The notes under the pieces: model-generated
Database searches by the model: none
Told to the model about the DNA's origin: nothing
Seen by the model: only the letters and a program-made list of their open reading frames with translations
DNA from: Gnetum montanum
Taxonomy: Eukaryota > Streptophyta > Gnetopsida > Gnetales > Gnetaceae
Assembly (NCBI GenBank): GCA_015680685.1
Contig: MNCI01027311.1
Location: 124,001 to 188,000 of the forward strand
Direction: 5' to 3'
Length of the DNA stretch: 64,000 nucleotides
Program-made: the position numbers and the translations under genes
Shown here: piece after piece, positions 48,293-58,898 of the stretch
Position numbering within the stretch: the first letter of the stretch is position 1
How the letters are laid out: each line of letters starts with the position of its first letter

Positions 48293-50340
48293 ATGGAGCC
48301 TTCCCAGATCTCCAACACACATGCCCAAATAATCCTCACACAAGAATAGTATAACTACATCTGTGTGAAGATTCAAGCCAACCTTCCCATTGACCACATA
48401 GAGAAGAAAGCAAAATGAAACTTTGAGTGCATATACATAAGGGGTCATGAATTCACTCCCTCCATATATGATATCATCCCCCTTTCTGAGCCCTAGCATC
48501 GAATCATCTCCCAGCTCCTTATAGCAAGGAGCCAAAACTTACGGCAACCCATTGAGGAGCCCCAAAACCAAGATGAGGAAGATGACTTCGAAGAGCAATC
48601 TGAACATGAGGATTTGTATTACACCCTCACTCCCCATGCCTATGTGAACCCATCATTCCACCCTCGCATGGGATAGGCAACCGCTCACCAAGTGTTAATG
48701 AGCACGCAAGCACCGGTGTCCCAACATGGACTGCCCACGTCCACATCCACCTAGTACATGCCACCAATGCAAACACATGGGATCACTTTCATTACATCAA
48801 TCCCACACACTTAGGGTGTCAAAAAATAGTTAGTGACTAGACAAGGAACCACACCCCTTGTTCAACAACCCACTTACTTCAGCGTGCCACACCCTGCAAT
48901 CCCAACTCCAAACGTTGCTCCACAATAGCAACTGATGACAAAATCTCCCCAACCAACTAATCTGCCTATTGCTTGAGAGTGGGCAGAAGAAAAATAATGG
49001 ATACAAGCATTAGATGACAAGATAAAGCACCTCAAAACTACCAACACTGAAGTGGTTAAAGTACTAGACTTCTACCACAATGATCCAATTAACTCTTCAG
49101 TGCCACCATTAGCTTTACCCAAGGGAATCACATTGCCCTAGTTAACCAAGTACAATGGGAAGGGAGATCCAAATGCTCACTTAGTCACGTTTCGATCATA
49201 AACTCTATTGCTTCAAGCTTGGCCCCACATAATCTTGCACATGTTTGCTATGTCCTTAATGGGTGTAGCCTTAGACTGGTACCGAGCCCTGCCATGTAAC
49301 TCCATATCCTCTCTTGAGGACCTATTACACCAGTTCATTACCCAGTTTAAGTACAACCTCAAGCCTAAGGCCACACTAGACACTCTGATATAGGTGAAAT
49401 AAGTGCCACTATAGCCTATGTAGAAGTTCATTCAAAGATGGAGCACAACCCTTAACGAACTTCATGAGCCGATCCCTAAAACGTATTTGCTTATGATTCT
49501 GAAGGGAGCTATGAATGACTTTGTTAAGTCAAAACTGTACTACCTAAGTGCTCAAACATTGAGCCAAGCCTTCATGTAGATCAAGAACATTGAACAAGCT
49601 ACACAAACTAGCAATGATCCTGCCTATGTGGCTTACAAGAACCAACATGTTGCCAAACAAAAAACAACAATGGAAACTGTAGCCGCAAGCACAATAATAG
49701 CAAACACTAGTACTAACCCGCTTGCAATGACAGGGGCCACCCCAAGGCCCAACTTTCAGTGCAAGGNTGCTTGCAATGACAGGGGCCACCCCAAGGCTCA
49801 ACTTTCAGTGCAAGGATCGCTCTAAGTATACATCTCTACCCACATGACCATCTGAACTACTAGAGCAACTCCTCAAAATCGGGCACATCTAATACAAAAA
49901 AGTAGTAGAGAATGCCCATCGAAGACATGAAAGGTACTGCAAGCTACTAAGGAACCCTACCTTAGTAGCACAAAATGAGCCCCCGGTCCCAAGACACTTC
50001 AAATTAGATCAATTCTGTCACTACCACCAGATGTTCGGTCACAATACCGACAACTTTCATGCCTTACAAGATGATCTTCAAACAATGATAGAATGGGGCC
50101 AACTCAACATCAACACCCAGATTCAACCTAGCATAGATGATGCCTCCTATGTCATAAAATCCATTAGCATAGGAAGCAAGCCCAAACATGTGCGGCAACC
50201 TTTCATGATCTGTATGCCTCTTAGCAAGGCAACGATCCCCTCTTCCTCCACAAGCACGAGGCCTTCCATTATCATCCAGGTGCCACCTCAAGTACCTGTA
50301 AAACCTTTTGTGGTCAAAGTACCACCTCAATAGTCTGATA
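48293..50340 (+). pseudogene. Element C gag
   Basis: The ATG at 48293 (MEPSQISNTHAQIIL) precedes a stop-broken N-terminal part collinear with A's QVNLPLDVHEFKAK segment (here QANLPIDHIEKKA). The capsid core at about 49075-49610 has LTKYNGKGDPNAHLVTF, MSLMGVALDWYRAL and LSAQTLSQAF. A degenerate knuckle at about 50014-50062 reads FCHYHQMFGHNTDNFHAL, with the final cysteine lost. A single N at 49767 lies between two near-identical 45-base segments, a contig-join artefact. Confidence 0.85.
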
Positions 50341-51533
50341 ATATGTTAAACTAGCATGATGCACCAATCACAATTGCAAAGAAACCTTTCATCATCAAGG
50401 TGCTACAACAAGATAGTCAAACATCAACAACTCCTCCCAAACTACCATTTTTCATAAAGGTGCCACCACGCGATGGCCCCTCACCTACCTAGAGCCTAAC
50501 CATAGGCAACGTCTCAACCCCTTCTCCCTCAAGAGTCAACCTTACCAACAACACGGGTAGGCCTACCAAATGGCAGCAGAAGAGGCCAAACAAACAATGA
50601 ACAACATCCACAGCTGAAACAAAGGCCACACCAAGCAAGCAACAATCAAATGCTGGGGCCCCTACCCATAATCTCAAGGAAACCAGGCCCAAGCCCTCTA
50701 CACAAGAGGCCCATCACTCAACTCGCATGAAGGAATTCAAAGCTAATAAAATGACCAACAACATAGACTTCGTAGCTGCACTAGCCTAGGTAAAACAAAT
50801 GCTTAAACAAAAGAACACAACGATGAGCTTGTACGACCTAGTCATGACTTCAGTTGCTCACCACGAAGCCTTGGCTCAAACGTTAGCATCCATTCCCATT
50901 ACAGAGGACATCCCTATAAATGAGAAATCCATCCATGCAATGATTTTGCAAAACACACCATAAGGATTGGGTTCAAACACCTTAGCCTTCTGTGACGATG
51001 CAGTTAAAGTCAACCCTGAACGAGGGGAGGTCACAATAGCTCCATTGTCAATTAGCGTATGTGTTGGGAAATGTACCATTCGCATAGTGCACATTGATAA
51101 TGGCATAGCAAAAAATGTAGTTCTATACTCTGTCATCGACAAACTAGGCATGGCAGATGAAATTATGTCAACAGAAATCACGTGTCTAAAATCCTTCAAT
51201 AGATCACGTGTCATAGTCAAGGGCATCATTAACCAAGCCTTTGTGGTAGGAGAACAATTCCCCACTAGCACAGAATTCACTATCATAGAAGAGATGCCAA
51301 GTTTCAACATGATTCTTGGAAAACCTTGTCTATCCCAACAACGGGTCATTTCCCCACCAATACATCAAGAAATCTGCCTTCCATACAAAGGTGGACAAGT
51401 CATCATACATGGTGATAACATTCCCTTTCAAGCTATCCATAACATAGGCATGTCACAAGTCTTGAGAGAAGAGTTTCTTGATGGAACACCCATGGCAACA
51501 AACACAACACCTAGAGCTAAAATTCCCGAATGA
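50341..51533 (+). pseudogene. Element C gag C-terminus and aspartic protease
   Basis: A low-complexity Pro/Thr linker to about 50800 is followed by MSLYDLVMTSVAHHEAL near 50823, as in A and B. The stop-free stretch 50967-51533 (188 codons) contains HIDNGIAKNVVLYSVIDKLGM at the active site, where DNGI replaces DSG/DDG, then EEMPSFNMILGKPCL and PIHQEICLPYKGG. It ends with TGA at 51531-51533. It is the least broken coding segment of the three elements. Confidence 0.82.
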
Positions 51534-51699
51534 GTTGTAAAAATCGAAAGCCTCCTAGAGCAACCAAAACCTAGCAAGCCTCCTAGACCATGTCCGGCTA
51601 GGAAACAACCACACGATCAAGGCTTCCCTATGGCTAAAACATGTTTGATACCTTCCCACTCTTCACCTTTGTTCATTGTGAATACGTCACCTTCATTTG

Positions 51700-51985
51700 C
51701 ATTGTACTAGCTTATGCATTTACAGTGGCCCGAAAAGGCCTTAAACTAACACATGGCCTAGTACGACTTTAAACTACCACGCACAACCTGAAAAGGCCCT
51801 AAGCTACATCTCACCTGACATATTCTGCTAAGACTATAAACTAGCTTGCCTCTCCATAGTCTGTCACGACTATAAAATAGCATTGCACTGTCCGCTACGA
51901 CGCTAAATTGGCAACGTCCAGTGGGTTATGACATAAAACTAATCCACAATAGTTTTCCAAGACTATAAACTAGCAACTTATTCAC
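51700..51985. repeat. Border array of element C
   Basis: About nine units of 25-35 bases ending in TTAAACTAAC, CTATAAACTAGC or CTAAATTGGC, e.g. GGCCCGAAAAGGCCTTAAACTAAC at 51728. The early units resemble A's array 1 (after protease) and the later ones (GTCCGCTACGACGCTAAATTGGC) resemble A's array 3 (after integrase). This hybrid character is relevant to how C lost pol. Confidence 0.8.
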
Positions 51986-53142
51986 CAACCTACTAACCTG
52001 TTTCTGTAATCAAATGGCATGTCTTCATCAACCTGCTACATCAACTCATCACATGGACTTTGACAACATTGCTACTACTCAATTTTGTTTGCCTATAGTT
52101 GCACACGATGTCTCCATCCCATCGGTTGCATCCATGTTTAAAGTGTTAAGTTAACTCATTCACTTGTGGTTTTCTTGTCTTCTTGGAGTTGTGTTTGTAG
52201 GATGACACCTAGAGGTGTTTGTACACAGATGCATTTCATCACGGCAATAAGGTACCACATTATTCCTAATGCATGTACATTCACAGTTCCCCAAACCATT
52301 CATAAGTACATTCCCAGTTCCCCAAACATCCCTTATTCCCTAACATGTTCTCTCTACCTTGTTCAATTACATTTCACAAATACATCCCAATCACCCCAAA
52401 ACTCCAAACACATGGTTGCACACTGTAACTCTCCAGGCAGTTACAACACACAGCACAACACATGAAATAGATACAAGCACACGAGCACAAGTATAACATT
52501 GAAAGAGAGCTCTATCCAAAAAATTAAAAAAAGGAAAAAAAGAGATAAAATTAAAAAAATATAAAAAAATATCAAAGAGAAAAATCCATCACAAGACCCT
52601 TGGCACTTCCCATACAAGCCCCAGGCGGGAAGGTACTTATCTTGGAAGAAAACACTCGTGTCTCAAACAATCATGTTGCATCCCACCGCGTGGCTTTGGC
52701 TATTGGACAATGGGTTTCCTTTGACACTCAACAAGGGCCCTATTTATCCAAAGAACGCATCACCTCACTACATAGCTTTATTTGTGACAACGAGTTCTCT
52801 TAAGCAGGATACAAGAGTCTCGTTCCTCCAAAGGATGCACATCCCATGCCTTGGTCCCAAGTCTGCTAGATACTGGATATTGACAAGGACCCACATGATC
52901 TGTTCACACAAGAACATTCCTCTTCCCATAGTTAAAAAAATCATCCCTTCATCAATCCTTAATCTCATAGTTACAAACCTTCTCCCTATACATCTCAAAA
53001 CCTCATTTCCCAATCCCATGTACTTCTAAACATGGTGTGATGACATCTAGCCAAGTGCCACAGAGCAATGCTTGATACCCAGTTGCTCGTGGTGTTTTGT
53101 ACTTCTTTGTTGACACCTCTTAGGTAGATTCCTCTAGGAGTC
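51986..53142 (+). other. 3' untranslated region of element C
   Basis: No recognised gene. A-rich run at 52505-52575. A 123-codon and a 67-codon open stretch near 52600-53030 overlap in different frames and show no domain. Confidence 0.5.
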
Positions 53143-53158
53143 AACAAAGAGGGACCAA
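53143..53158 (+). promoter_or_regulatory. Polypurine tract of element C
   Basis: AACAAAGAGGGACCAA just before the TG of the 3' LTR. Confidence 0.82.
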
Positions 53159-55259
53159 TGAAAATACCACAAAAATTTTGTCCTAGCACTTTCATACAAG
53201 ATTCAAGCTAAGTCATGCAGCTACCCAAGCATGAATACATCATGATCAAACTTGGAGGCCTCTAAAATAGCCCCCGATGGTTCATGATTCAATAGGCAGG
53301 GTCCCCCTTGGGGACCACAGGTGATTGTACCAACTTCCAACATCCAGAATCAAAAGTTTTGGGCTCAAAATGCTTGGTTTTGGCTAAGTCCACTTTGGTC
53401 ACACTGGGGTTACTTTTTCAAATGCTTCGCACCGTAAGGATCAGTGTCACCAACTTTTGGAGCCTAGAAACTAAGTCAAAACAGGCCAAAATTGAGCACA
53501 AGGATCACCCATGACCTTTACCAAGGTCCCCAGTAGCTCCTAACCTCTAGAAAATCAAAATTTGGGCCCCAAATAGGCCATTTTGACTTGGTGACACTGG
53601 GGTTACTTTTTCAGACGCTACACACCGTAAGCATCAGCGTCACCAACTTTTGGAACCCCGAAACTGAGTTAAAATAGGCCAAAATTGAGTACAAGGATCC
53701 CCCATGACCTTCACCAAGGCCCCCAGTAGCTCCCAACCTTCAAAATCTCCAAATTTGAATATAAAATATGCCATTTTGTCTTGGTGACACTGGGGTTACC
53801 TTTTCAGATGCTGCACAACATAACCACAATGTGACCAAACAAAAACAGGGAAAAAAAATCAGTTTTAGGTAGCATCTTCAACACTAGGGCAACCCCCAAG
53901 GACCAAAAACACTCGTACATTTCCACAAGTTTAAAAAATGTATGATTTGGACTTCAAACATGCCATTCAATCTTGGTCACGCTGGGGCCACACTTTGGTC
54001 ATGCTGCACAGCATAAGCACAGTGTGACCAAATTAAAAAGGCCTGAAAACTAAAACAAACAGAGTAAAAATTAACACCTAGACCACCTTGGAGAATAGGA
54101 AGCATTCAAGAATCAAAAAATAGGCATCAGCATCCAAAAATCAACTCAAAATAGAGCACGAATACTTGGTCACAGTGGGATCACACTTTGGTCACGCTAC
54201 ATAGCATGACCACAAAATGACCAACTAAAACAGAGCTAAAAAAAACCTTTGAATTAGCTCAAATTTGACAAGTAGCACCCTATGGGCCTCAAGCATCTAG
54301 ATCCACTCTTGGAATAGGCTTCAGATATTGAAAATTGGCTCCAAATTCATCATTTTTTGTTGCATACACTAGATGATCACACACTAGATGCTGGACATTG
54401 ACACCAAGATGCCAAGACACACCAAACAATAGTTTCAGAAGGCCAGAGAAAAAATTCTATGTTGTAATAGAGCATTACCTTGTAAATTTTATTTTGTTAT
54501 TCTTTGATCATGCCAAGCTCTTATGTTATGGATTGCACATGCTAGCGTAAGACTTGGTCATGCTAGACATTGTACATTGTAACATTTCGTGCATCTGGTC
54601 AATGCACACACCTATCACCCAATCCAAATTTTTCTCACCCTGCAACAACTGATCTTCTCCCAGATCCAAATCTCATGCCCAAAACCCTATAAATCTCCTA
54701 TTTTTCTACTATATCAAGGTTGAAAAAATTGGAATCTGACAGAATTAAGAAATCTGGGCATCAATCTCATACGCTGGGCTTCATAGAGACTTGGACGTTG
54801 TACACCTACAATCCAAAACCTACATCTTCCCAGCATTTTTTCTCATCCATCGAGGCTAAACATCCACCTTACGACCACTCCGAAACTTCGTTCTGACTGG
54901 TGCACATTCTAATTGTTTATCAATACAAAAAGTTTGCATTATTCCCCAGATTCTTACAGTTTACATTATTTTTCCTATTCACATTTTTTTTCTATTTTCA
55001 TTATTTATCATTTAAATAGTTTACATTATTTTTCATTCATTTACATTCAATTTTTCATTTGTTTACATATAACCCAACGCATCTCAATTGCATATGTTCA
55101 GGGAAGTCCTCATTTGATCCGCATGCAGACCATTCAAGGCACTCTGCCTCTGTTGATTTCCATCTTGCCCTCAGGCAAAGGTAGGGTCTTACTGTTGCAT
55201 CCATAGATCTCTCGGTGTCCATTCATTCTAGCCTCTCATCAATGATTTTGGATGGTACA
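53159..55259 (+). repeat. 3' LTR of element C
   Basis: TGAAAATACCACAAAAATTTT...GGATGGTACA. Collinear with 45390-47291 but about 200 bases longer. The extra length lies near 54030-54220, where an additional GGTCACGCTACATAGCATGACC block is present, consistent with a gain or loss of one internal tandem unit. Confidence 0.9.
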
Positions 55260-56188
55260 GAGCCTACGCTCTAGGACTATGTCTTCCACCTCTTCCAAGT
55301 AGGGTCAAGTGTAAGGACAATTTTGGGGATCAATGGGGGGTGCAAAAGCAAAGTGAACTACTAATCTTGGTAGCTAAAATGAAGATTGATGTCACGATTT
55401 GGGAGCTTCTAGAGTCATTTGAAGACATTTCCCAAGTGCCATGCTATCTATGCTGCATAGCGTGATGGAGCATAGCATGAACACTTAAAAAAAATTTATA
55501 GATTTTAACTTGTTACACTATCTACGCTATCTAATGTAGTAGAGCATAGCATCAATACTTTGATGAAGTTTGCCAAAATTTGCAATTTGTCTTCATGGCA
55601 CACTAGCCACAATCTAGGGTGTAGTAGGATGGGCAGCCTTGGAAGTTAGAAAATGGCCAAATGCATCTTCCATGTCTAGATAGCTTGATAGATTTCTTGC
55701 TCAGCAGTTAGAAAATTTGGCCTTATAACCTGTGTCACACTGGCTATGCTATACAATGTAGGAGAGCGTGATAGAAAATTTTTCAAATTATTTTTTTTAT
55801 CCTAAGAACTTTTGACAACCTCTAGCCTAATGCTTGGGTGAACTGGAAACCAGGACATATGTCAAGCTAGGCATGATGGAGAGCATACCAAGCTTGACAA
55901 TCTAGGAGATAGAAAATTTGCCAAATTGTTTGGTCCATCCCCAATAGACCTTGACCACTTCTAGCTTGACATTTGTCCAAACTGGCCACAAAAGTATGTG
56001 CTACACTAGCTATTCTATGGAGTATAGCAAGCAGATCTAGAAATATTTTGCAAAAATAAAGACTTTCAGTGTGCTACACTATCTATGTTGTGCAGCATGA
56101 TACTAGACTTAGAAAAAGTTCTCCCAAGTTTTGACACTTAGAAGAATCTGCTATTGAACTATAGGAGCCCAAAATTGGTGGTGTTTCA
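55260..56188 (-). repeat. 5' LTR of element B, outer part
   Basis: Resumes B's LTR with GAGCCTACGCTCTAGGACTA (compare 9829 onward) and ends GGTGTTTCA at 56188, followed by the target duplication CTTCT. The first five bases are the duplicated target of element C. Confidence 0.9.
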
Positions 56189-56285
56189 CTTCTCAATAAG
56201 AGCAAGGCTTAATCCTTTTCCCACCCCAAAGGGGGGGATTTTAGAATTGGTTTTAAGGATGAAAATCTAAAAAGGCATCTCTAAA
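56189..56285 (+). pseudogene. LINE copy 2, 3' tail
   Basis: CTTCT then AATAAGAGCAAGGCTTAATCCTTTTCCC and a G-run aligns with LINE copy 1's tail near 6220-6310 (AACAAGGTTCTTATTTGATCTCCTTTTCCC, split here as shared words AATAAG, CCTTTTCCC, GGTTTTAA). It shows that element B landed in the 3' untranslated tail of LINE copy 2. Confidence 0.65.
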
Positions 56286-57414
56286 ATACCACAAAAATTT
56301 CCATGTTATAACTAGTCTTCATCATGTAGCTTTGACCCCATGAATCCCGAGGCAAAACTTCATTGTAAATGTGAAAATTATAATACACAATGGGAAATTT
56401 CACATACTTTATACTTTTGGTGCTGAAAAATACCTCATATGTGGTCAAAGCCTCATCCTTGAAGCGAAACAAGTTACCTAGTATCTATATTTGGGCTTGG
56501 GGTGTTGGAAATGCCTTTTGAAATGCCAAAAAAGGAAATTTGATGGGTTTTATGGGGGGTATACATTTTTCTATACTGAAAACACATGTAAGGGGATAGA
56601 TCTCATCTACCCCTAGCATGAAAGGGTAGGGATTTTGAAAACTTTACCCCTTCAATGTGGACACCCTATGCACAGCCTAAAAAATTTCCCCAATCAACAT
56701 GGAAGTTTCCCCCAGCCTAGAAACTTTCCCCCACCTAGCCTAAAACCTTTTCCTTTCTTAGTGTGAAAGTTCCCCTAGCCCCCACTCGCTGCCCCCCACC
56801 CCCTCCCCCTCCCCCCCCNNNNNNNNNNNNNNNNNNNNNNNNNNNNNNNNNNNNNNNNNNNNNNNNNNNNNNNNNNNNNNNNACAAAAAAAAATTCATCA
56901 CTTCATGCACTTCAACATTAACCAGCCACTTCAACAAGCATGATGGAGATCTCAGCATGGAATGTGTGCCTCAATTGCTATTTATAGTAAATGGAATTGC
57001 CATGGGGAAAGCACTTACTATATATGGTAACCACCACACCCCCCCCCCAACCCACAAAAACAAATTTGGACACCCATCTCACCTAAAATTGTAGCAAATT
57101 TGCAACCATTTCATAGCCAATTTGTAGCCATTTTAAGCCAAATCATAGCTAATTTGTAGTTCCATGGCTCAAAAATCCTATAAAATTCAAGCTCAAACAT
57201 CATTTAGAGGTTCTAAAATTTGAAGCAAGCTCAAAATTATGAACCAATTTTTGGCATCCATACAACATTTTTATAATTTCACACTTAGGCCATTTTTAAG
57301 CACTCAAGGATTATTTCAATCTTCCATATTTTCATCCTCTTGAACCTCATAGTAAAAGCATAATTACCTTGAGATTTGTGAATTTTGGGTGTCAACACTT
57401 CACCTCTAGGATTT
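56286..57414. repeat. Repeat E, right copy
   Basis: Aligns with 1-371 and with parts of 2617-3300 in the same orientation. Starts AAATACCACAAAAATTTCC, reminiscent of the first bases of C's LTR. Contains C-rich low-complexity sequence ending in the gap at 56819-56882. No gene seen. Confidence 0.5.
56819..56882. other. Assembly gap (64 N)
   Basis: A run of N directly after a cytosine-rich stretch, probably a sequencing dropout. Confidence 0.95.
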
Positions 57415-57913
57415 CCAAACCATAGTGTGGAACAATCTAGCATCCAAATTTTTCACTTTTCTTAGCCACCCCACCCCCCCTGCAATAGTGACCCAACTTT
57501 CTGAGGTTGCTGTTATGAAGGAATGTTTGATAGCATTGGGAGTGGGTTATGAAGTAGATCACATCAGCTTCAATGGGCTTTAAACTCTTGCATAAGTGAA
57601 CTCCCATTTTTGCATATCTAGTGATGAGTGGTGAGGTACCCCTACACTCAACCATACGAAACAAGCCAAACCATAGTGTGGAACAATCTAGCATCCAAAT
57701 TTTTCACTTTTCTTAGCCACCCCACCCCCCCTGCAATAGTGACCCAACTTTCTGAGGTTGCTGTTATGAAGGAATGTTTGATAGCATTGGGAGTGGATTA
57801 TGAAGTAGATCACATCAGCTTCAATGGGATTTAAACTCTTGCATAAGTGAACTCCCATTTTTGCATATCTAGTGATGAGTGGTGAGGTACCCCTACACTC
57901 AACCATACGAAAC
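57415..57913. repeat. Tandem duplication of about 251 bases
   Basis: Two nearly identical copies: 57415-57665 and 57666-57913, offset 251, e.g. CATAGTGTGGAACAATCTAG at 57421 and 57672. Only a handful of differences are seen (GGGTTATG/GGATTATG, GGGCTT/GGGATT). Each copy ends with the first ~40 bases of element F's LTR (TGATGAGTGGTGAGGTACC). Confidence 0.9.
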
Positions 57914-58882
57914 GAGCGTAGCACGCGAGACCCAATCAAACTCCATAGACTAAGTGCCTACACGCCCCATGGAACACTTGGGGTTAATCATTCATTGTCT
58001 TCCCAGACTCACTTGTAGTTGTCACGGTGTATGGTTAAGTAAGTCTGAGGTATATGGTTTTTATAGCTTTTATGTTTTATGTCTTCTATGCTAAAGGGTG
58101 AAGGGTTGAGAAACTAACTAATTCCTAACTCTAAATAATGACTAAGTCTAAATTACCTAGTGTCAACATCCATTCCCACTTACCGTACATACCCTAAACC
58201 AATGCAACTATGGTTACCAAATGCTAATCGTTACTGGGATCCCACACATAACACACATGCTCGAAGTGGTCGTACTGAGGCACCTAACTAGGAGAAAAGA
58301 GTTGAGAAGTCCTATCTAGAATAAGTGTGATGAGCAACCAATTCCTTGACTAAGCATACACATTTGAGACTACCACTTGGATTACCAAGCATAGATCCTA
58401 AATATGCCACTGGGTTACCAAGTAGTCACTAGATGCCCATAATCAAGTCGTACTCATACCGCATGCGATGAGTAGCTAATTCCTTGACTATCCATACACA
58501 TCCGTAGATGCTTGTAATCAAGTCATACTCATACCGCATTCTAGGAGTTTAAGGGTGAGAGAGAAAACAATAAATAAAATCCTATTCCATGCACTGCAAG
58601 GTTTATCTAGAAAGCTCATCTTTATTTCCGTACACAACTTGTGTTTAGGTACAATGTTCCTCGAATAAATATCCATTCACTTTGGGATTCCTACTGTGGG
58701 CACATGGAAAATATTCTATCTCTGGAGTGATCAAACTACCAGAGTTTTACTACTTCTAAACGAGGATGAGAAATAAGGGGTGTGTTGCCTCGTATTTATA
58801 GATATGGTAGTGGACTGCGATATCACGATGGCCGCGATATCATATACGCAATATCACGGCTTATGTGAATCACATCTCATCA
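57873..58882 (-). repeat. 3' LTR of element F
   Basis: Window-orientation TGATGAGTGG...CATCTCATCA, 1010 bases. The first 85 bases match 63916-64000. Contains a direct repeat, with the phrase CAAGTCGTACTCATACCGCAT at about 58444 and 58524. TATA-like TATTTATAGATA at about 58793-58804 in window orientation. The inner end is followed by CCCCC, the complement of a polypurine tract. Confidence 0.8.
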
Positions 58883-58898
58883 TACCCCCATGACTGAA
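58883..58898 (-). promoter_or_regulatory. Polypurine tract of element F
   Basis: On the minus strand CAGTCATGGGGGTA runs into TGATGAG, the start of the 3' LTR. A second similar box lies at about 59448-59466. Confidence 0.65.

Larger units (their letters stand above)
45390..55259 (+). mobile_element. Element C: gag-protease-only LTR retrotransposon, non-autonomous
   Basis: A 9.9 kb element inserted in B's 5' LTR with a near-perfect target duplication (GAGCT at 45385-45389, GAGCC at 55260-55264). LTRs 45390-47291 and 53159-55259 start TGAAAA and end GGTATA/GGTACA. The interior holds leader, gag, protease, one TTAAACTAGC-type array and a 3' region. No RT, RNase H, integrase or antisense gene is present. 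Gag and protease are clearly homologous to A and B but more distant, and the LTR sequence differs. Confidence 0.9.
9010..56188 (-). mobile_element. Element B: Tat-like Ty3/gypsy LTR retrotransposon, twice interrupted
   Basis: Minus-strand element with 5' LTR on the right (44467-56188, split by element C) and 3' LTR on the left (9010-10778). A perfect 5-base target duplication CTTCT flanks it (9005-9009 and 56189-56193). Order along its own strand: leader, gag, protease, TTAAACTAGC array, spliced antisense gene, pol (RT, RNase H, archaeal-type RNase H, integrase), array, 3' region, polypurine tract, 3' LTR. Removing elements A (18.2 kb) and C (9.9 kb) leaves about 19 kb, long for Ty3/gypsy but normal for the Tat/Ogre group. 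All coding parts carry stops. Confidence 0.9.

Noticed and set aside
50876-51349. A 157-codon minus-strand open frame opposite C's protease
   Set aside because: Shadow; the plus strand carries the recognisable protease motifs.
52600-53029. A possible extra ORF (envelope-like) in the 3' region of element C
   Set aside because: Two overlapping short frames without signal peptide, membrane segment or homologue in A or B.
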